A program made the translations under genes and the position numbers. From Mycolicibacterium cosmeticum (GTDB taxonomy: Bacteria; Actinomycetota; Actinomycetes; Mycobacteriales; Mycobacteriaceae), in the NCBI GenBank assembly GCA_016197365.1, contig JACPVS010000014.1, forward strand, positions 124,001-188,000: a stretch of 64,000 nt of DNA, in the 5' to 3' direction. Positions 62,895 through 64,000 of this stretch are shown here, piece by piece; position 1 is the stretch's first letter, and each line of letters begins with the position of its first letter. Below the pieces are notes generated by a model, which saw nothing but the letters and a program-made list of their open reading frames with translations, was not told the origin of the DNA and made no database searches.

Positions 62895-64000
62895 TTAGTG
62901 CTGGTGGCACGCTTTCGGTGGCGATGGCGGCAGATCCAGCGCCGGATTGCCGTCGAAGAAGCCGACCGGCTTGAGGTGGAAACCCGTGTAGGCACAGGGC
63001 ATCACGGGCCAGTCCTCCGGCCGCACCACGTGATGCGCCCCCAGGGTGTACCAGAGCACCACGTCGGTGTCCTCCAGCGGCGCGTCGTCGGCGACGAACT
63101 CGGGCAGGCCCTGGGCGTCAGCAGACTGGTACATGTAGTCGCCGGCGGCGAACATCTCCGACGGGTCGTACTTGGTCACCCACAGGTTGTGCTGGACGAA
63201 CCGGGCCCTGTCGTAGATGTAGGACCCCTCCTGCACCATCACCGGCACGATCTCCTTGGGCACCAGCTTGTAGGCGACGGCCGAGCCGAGTTCGTTGGTC
63301 TTGGACGGATTGGTCACCTTCCAGTACCGGCCGGTCTCCCAGTTCCAGTCACGGGCGCCGTCGGCCTCCGAGGCCACCAGCGTGTCCTGGGTGATCCACG
63401 CATTGTGATGCGGGTTGAGCGCGGGATCGGGCTCGGGTACCGAATCCACCTCGTAGACACTGTTTCCGGCGCCGTCGATGCTCATGTCGAGCCGGAAGTT
63501 GAAGAAGTGCTGATGGTTCGGCCCGTAGATGCCGGGCGCCACCATCTTGCCCCAGCGGGGCGTCTCTCCTTCGGCCACCGCACCGGTGGTCAGCACGCCC
63601 GACAACTTGACCTCGACCTCGATGGAGGCGTCGTTGTAGAAGTACCAGAAGAAGCCGTACTCGTAGTTGCCCACGGTGCATATCATCGACACGACCAGCC
63701 GGCGCGACCGGCGGACCTCGACCTCACCCGTCCGGAAATCCGTGTGCTTCCAGGAGATCCCGAAATCCTCCTCGTGCATGCAGATCGCATTCGGGATGAC
63801 GACGGCGTTTCCGCTGGAGTCGTTGACCGTCCCGTCGAAGTAGTGGATCTCGCCCAGACAGTCGCACCCCAGGGTCAGCGGATTGGCCGAGAAGCCCATC
63901 CCGACCTCGCCCATGTCGAACACGTTCTTGTTCCAGTGCGTCGGTGAGGTGTCGCCGTAGGGCACCACCATCTCCGACAACGACCCGCGGTAGAGGATGG
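62895..64000 (-). CDS. Copper-containing primary amine oxidase, C-terminal part (runs off window)
   Basis: The last 367 or so codons of a topaquinone copper amine oxidase; the N-terminal domains lie beyond base 64000. The cofactor Tyr is in TVGNYEY (consensus N-Y-D/E). Two copper His ligands are in NHQHFFNFRLD, and the third His is in CAYTGFHLKPVGFFDGNPALDLPP, the family's C-terminal signature. It oxidises primary amines such as tyramine or phenethylamine to aldehydes with release of ammonia and H2O2. It could feed aldehydes to enzymes such as AldC, but no direct link is visible. Confidence 0.94.
   Translation of the reverse strand, partial: ILYRGSLSEMVVPYGDTSPTHWNKNVFDMGEVGMGFSANPLTLGCDCLGEIHYFDGTVNDSSGNAVVIPNAICMHEEDFGISWKHTDFRTGEVEVRRSRRLVVSMICTVGNYEYGFFWYFYNDASIEVEVKLSGVLTTGAVAEGETPRWGKMVAPGIYGPNHQHFFNFRLDMSIDGAGNSVYEVDSVPEPDPALNPHHNAWITQDTLVASEADGARDWNWETGRYWKVTNPSKTNELGSAVAYKLVPKEIVPVMVQEGSYIYDRARFVQHNLWVTKYDPSEMFAAGDYMYQSADAQGLPEFVADDAPLEDTDVVLWYTLGAHHVVRPEDWPVMPCAYTGFHLKPVGFFDGNPALDLPPSPPKACHQH

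Overview
The window is high-GC actinobacterial DNA with dense, often overlapping genes, many GTG starts and short intergenic gaps. Protein content and gene order point to a Mycobacterium/Mycolicibacterium chromosome. From memory, the order Mg-chelatase, acetyltransferase, mqo, hydrolase, mtr, nicT, SDR, aldC, amidotransferase, glnA4, mapB, penicillin-binding lipoprotein, acetyltransferase, ispG, rip1, dxr, MPT83-like, dipZ, DUF2631, rlmN, cdsA, frr, pyrH follows M. tuberculosis Rv2850c to Rv2883c. The extra catabolic genes suggest a fast-growing environmental species. No rRNA, tRNA, CRISPR array, insertion sequence or prophage was seen. No stretch over about 300 bases lacks a gene.

Layout. 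1-6.7 kb: redox and metal genes (mqo, mycothione reductase, nickel/cobalt permease with an ArsR-type regulator and a likely operator). 6.7-13.5 kb: a predicted gamma-glutamylation operon (glnA4, C26 amidotransferase, aldehyde dehydrogenase, SDR, GntR regulator) divergent from an amino-acid/amine permease. 13.5-25 kb: cobyric acid synthase, MapB, a PBP lipoprotein and the dxr-rip1-ispG operon. 24.8-33.2 kb: an MPT83-like fasciclin lipoprotein behind a sigma-K-like promoter and dipZ. A later segment holds an ECF sigma factor with a C-terminal NTF2-like domain, a divergent NmrA/F420 oxidoreductase pair, and a deacetylase-LLM-permease operon.

33.3-56.2 kb: an accessory catabolic region between the DUF2631 gene and rlmN. 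It encodes two P450s, a 3Fe-4S ferredoxin, a Baeyer-Villiger-type monooxygenase, alcohol and aldehyde dehydrogenases, an HpcH/HpaI aldolase, an SMP-30 hydrolase, a thioesterase, a class III CoA-transferase, an APH-type kinase (frameshifted here), a GH3 glycosidase, a molybdopterin oxidoreductase and three TetR regulators. Five intergenic sites share GCGTGACA-N14-TGTAAAG, and a sixth is the symmetric form TTTACA-N14-TGTAAA. Several lie 7-11 bases from start codons on one or both sides. I read this as one regulon for breaking down an unknown, possibly glycosylated, hydrophobic compound. It is the most interesting find in the window.

56.2-64 kb: the core genes rlmN, cdsA, frr and pyrH, a LysR/EamA exporter pair, a MarR/methyltransferase pair with two perfect palindromes, an EF-Tu domain-2-like protein and the C-terminal part of a copper amine oxidase that runs off the window.
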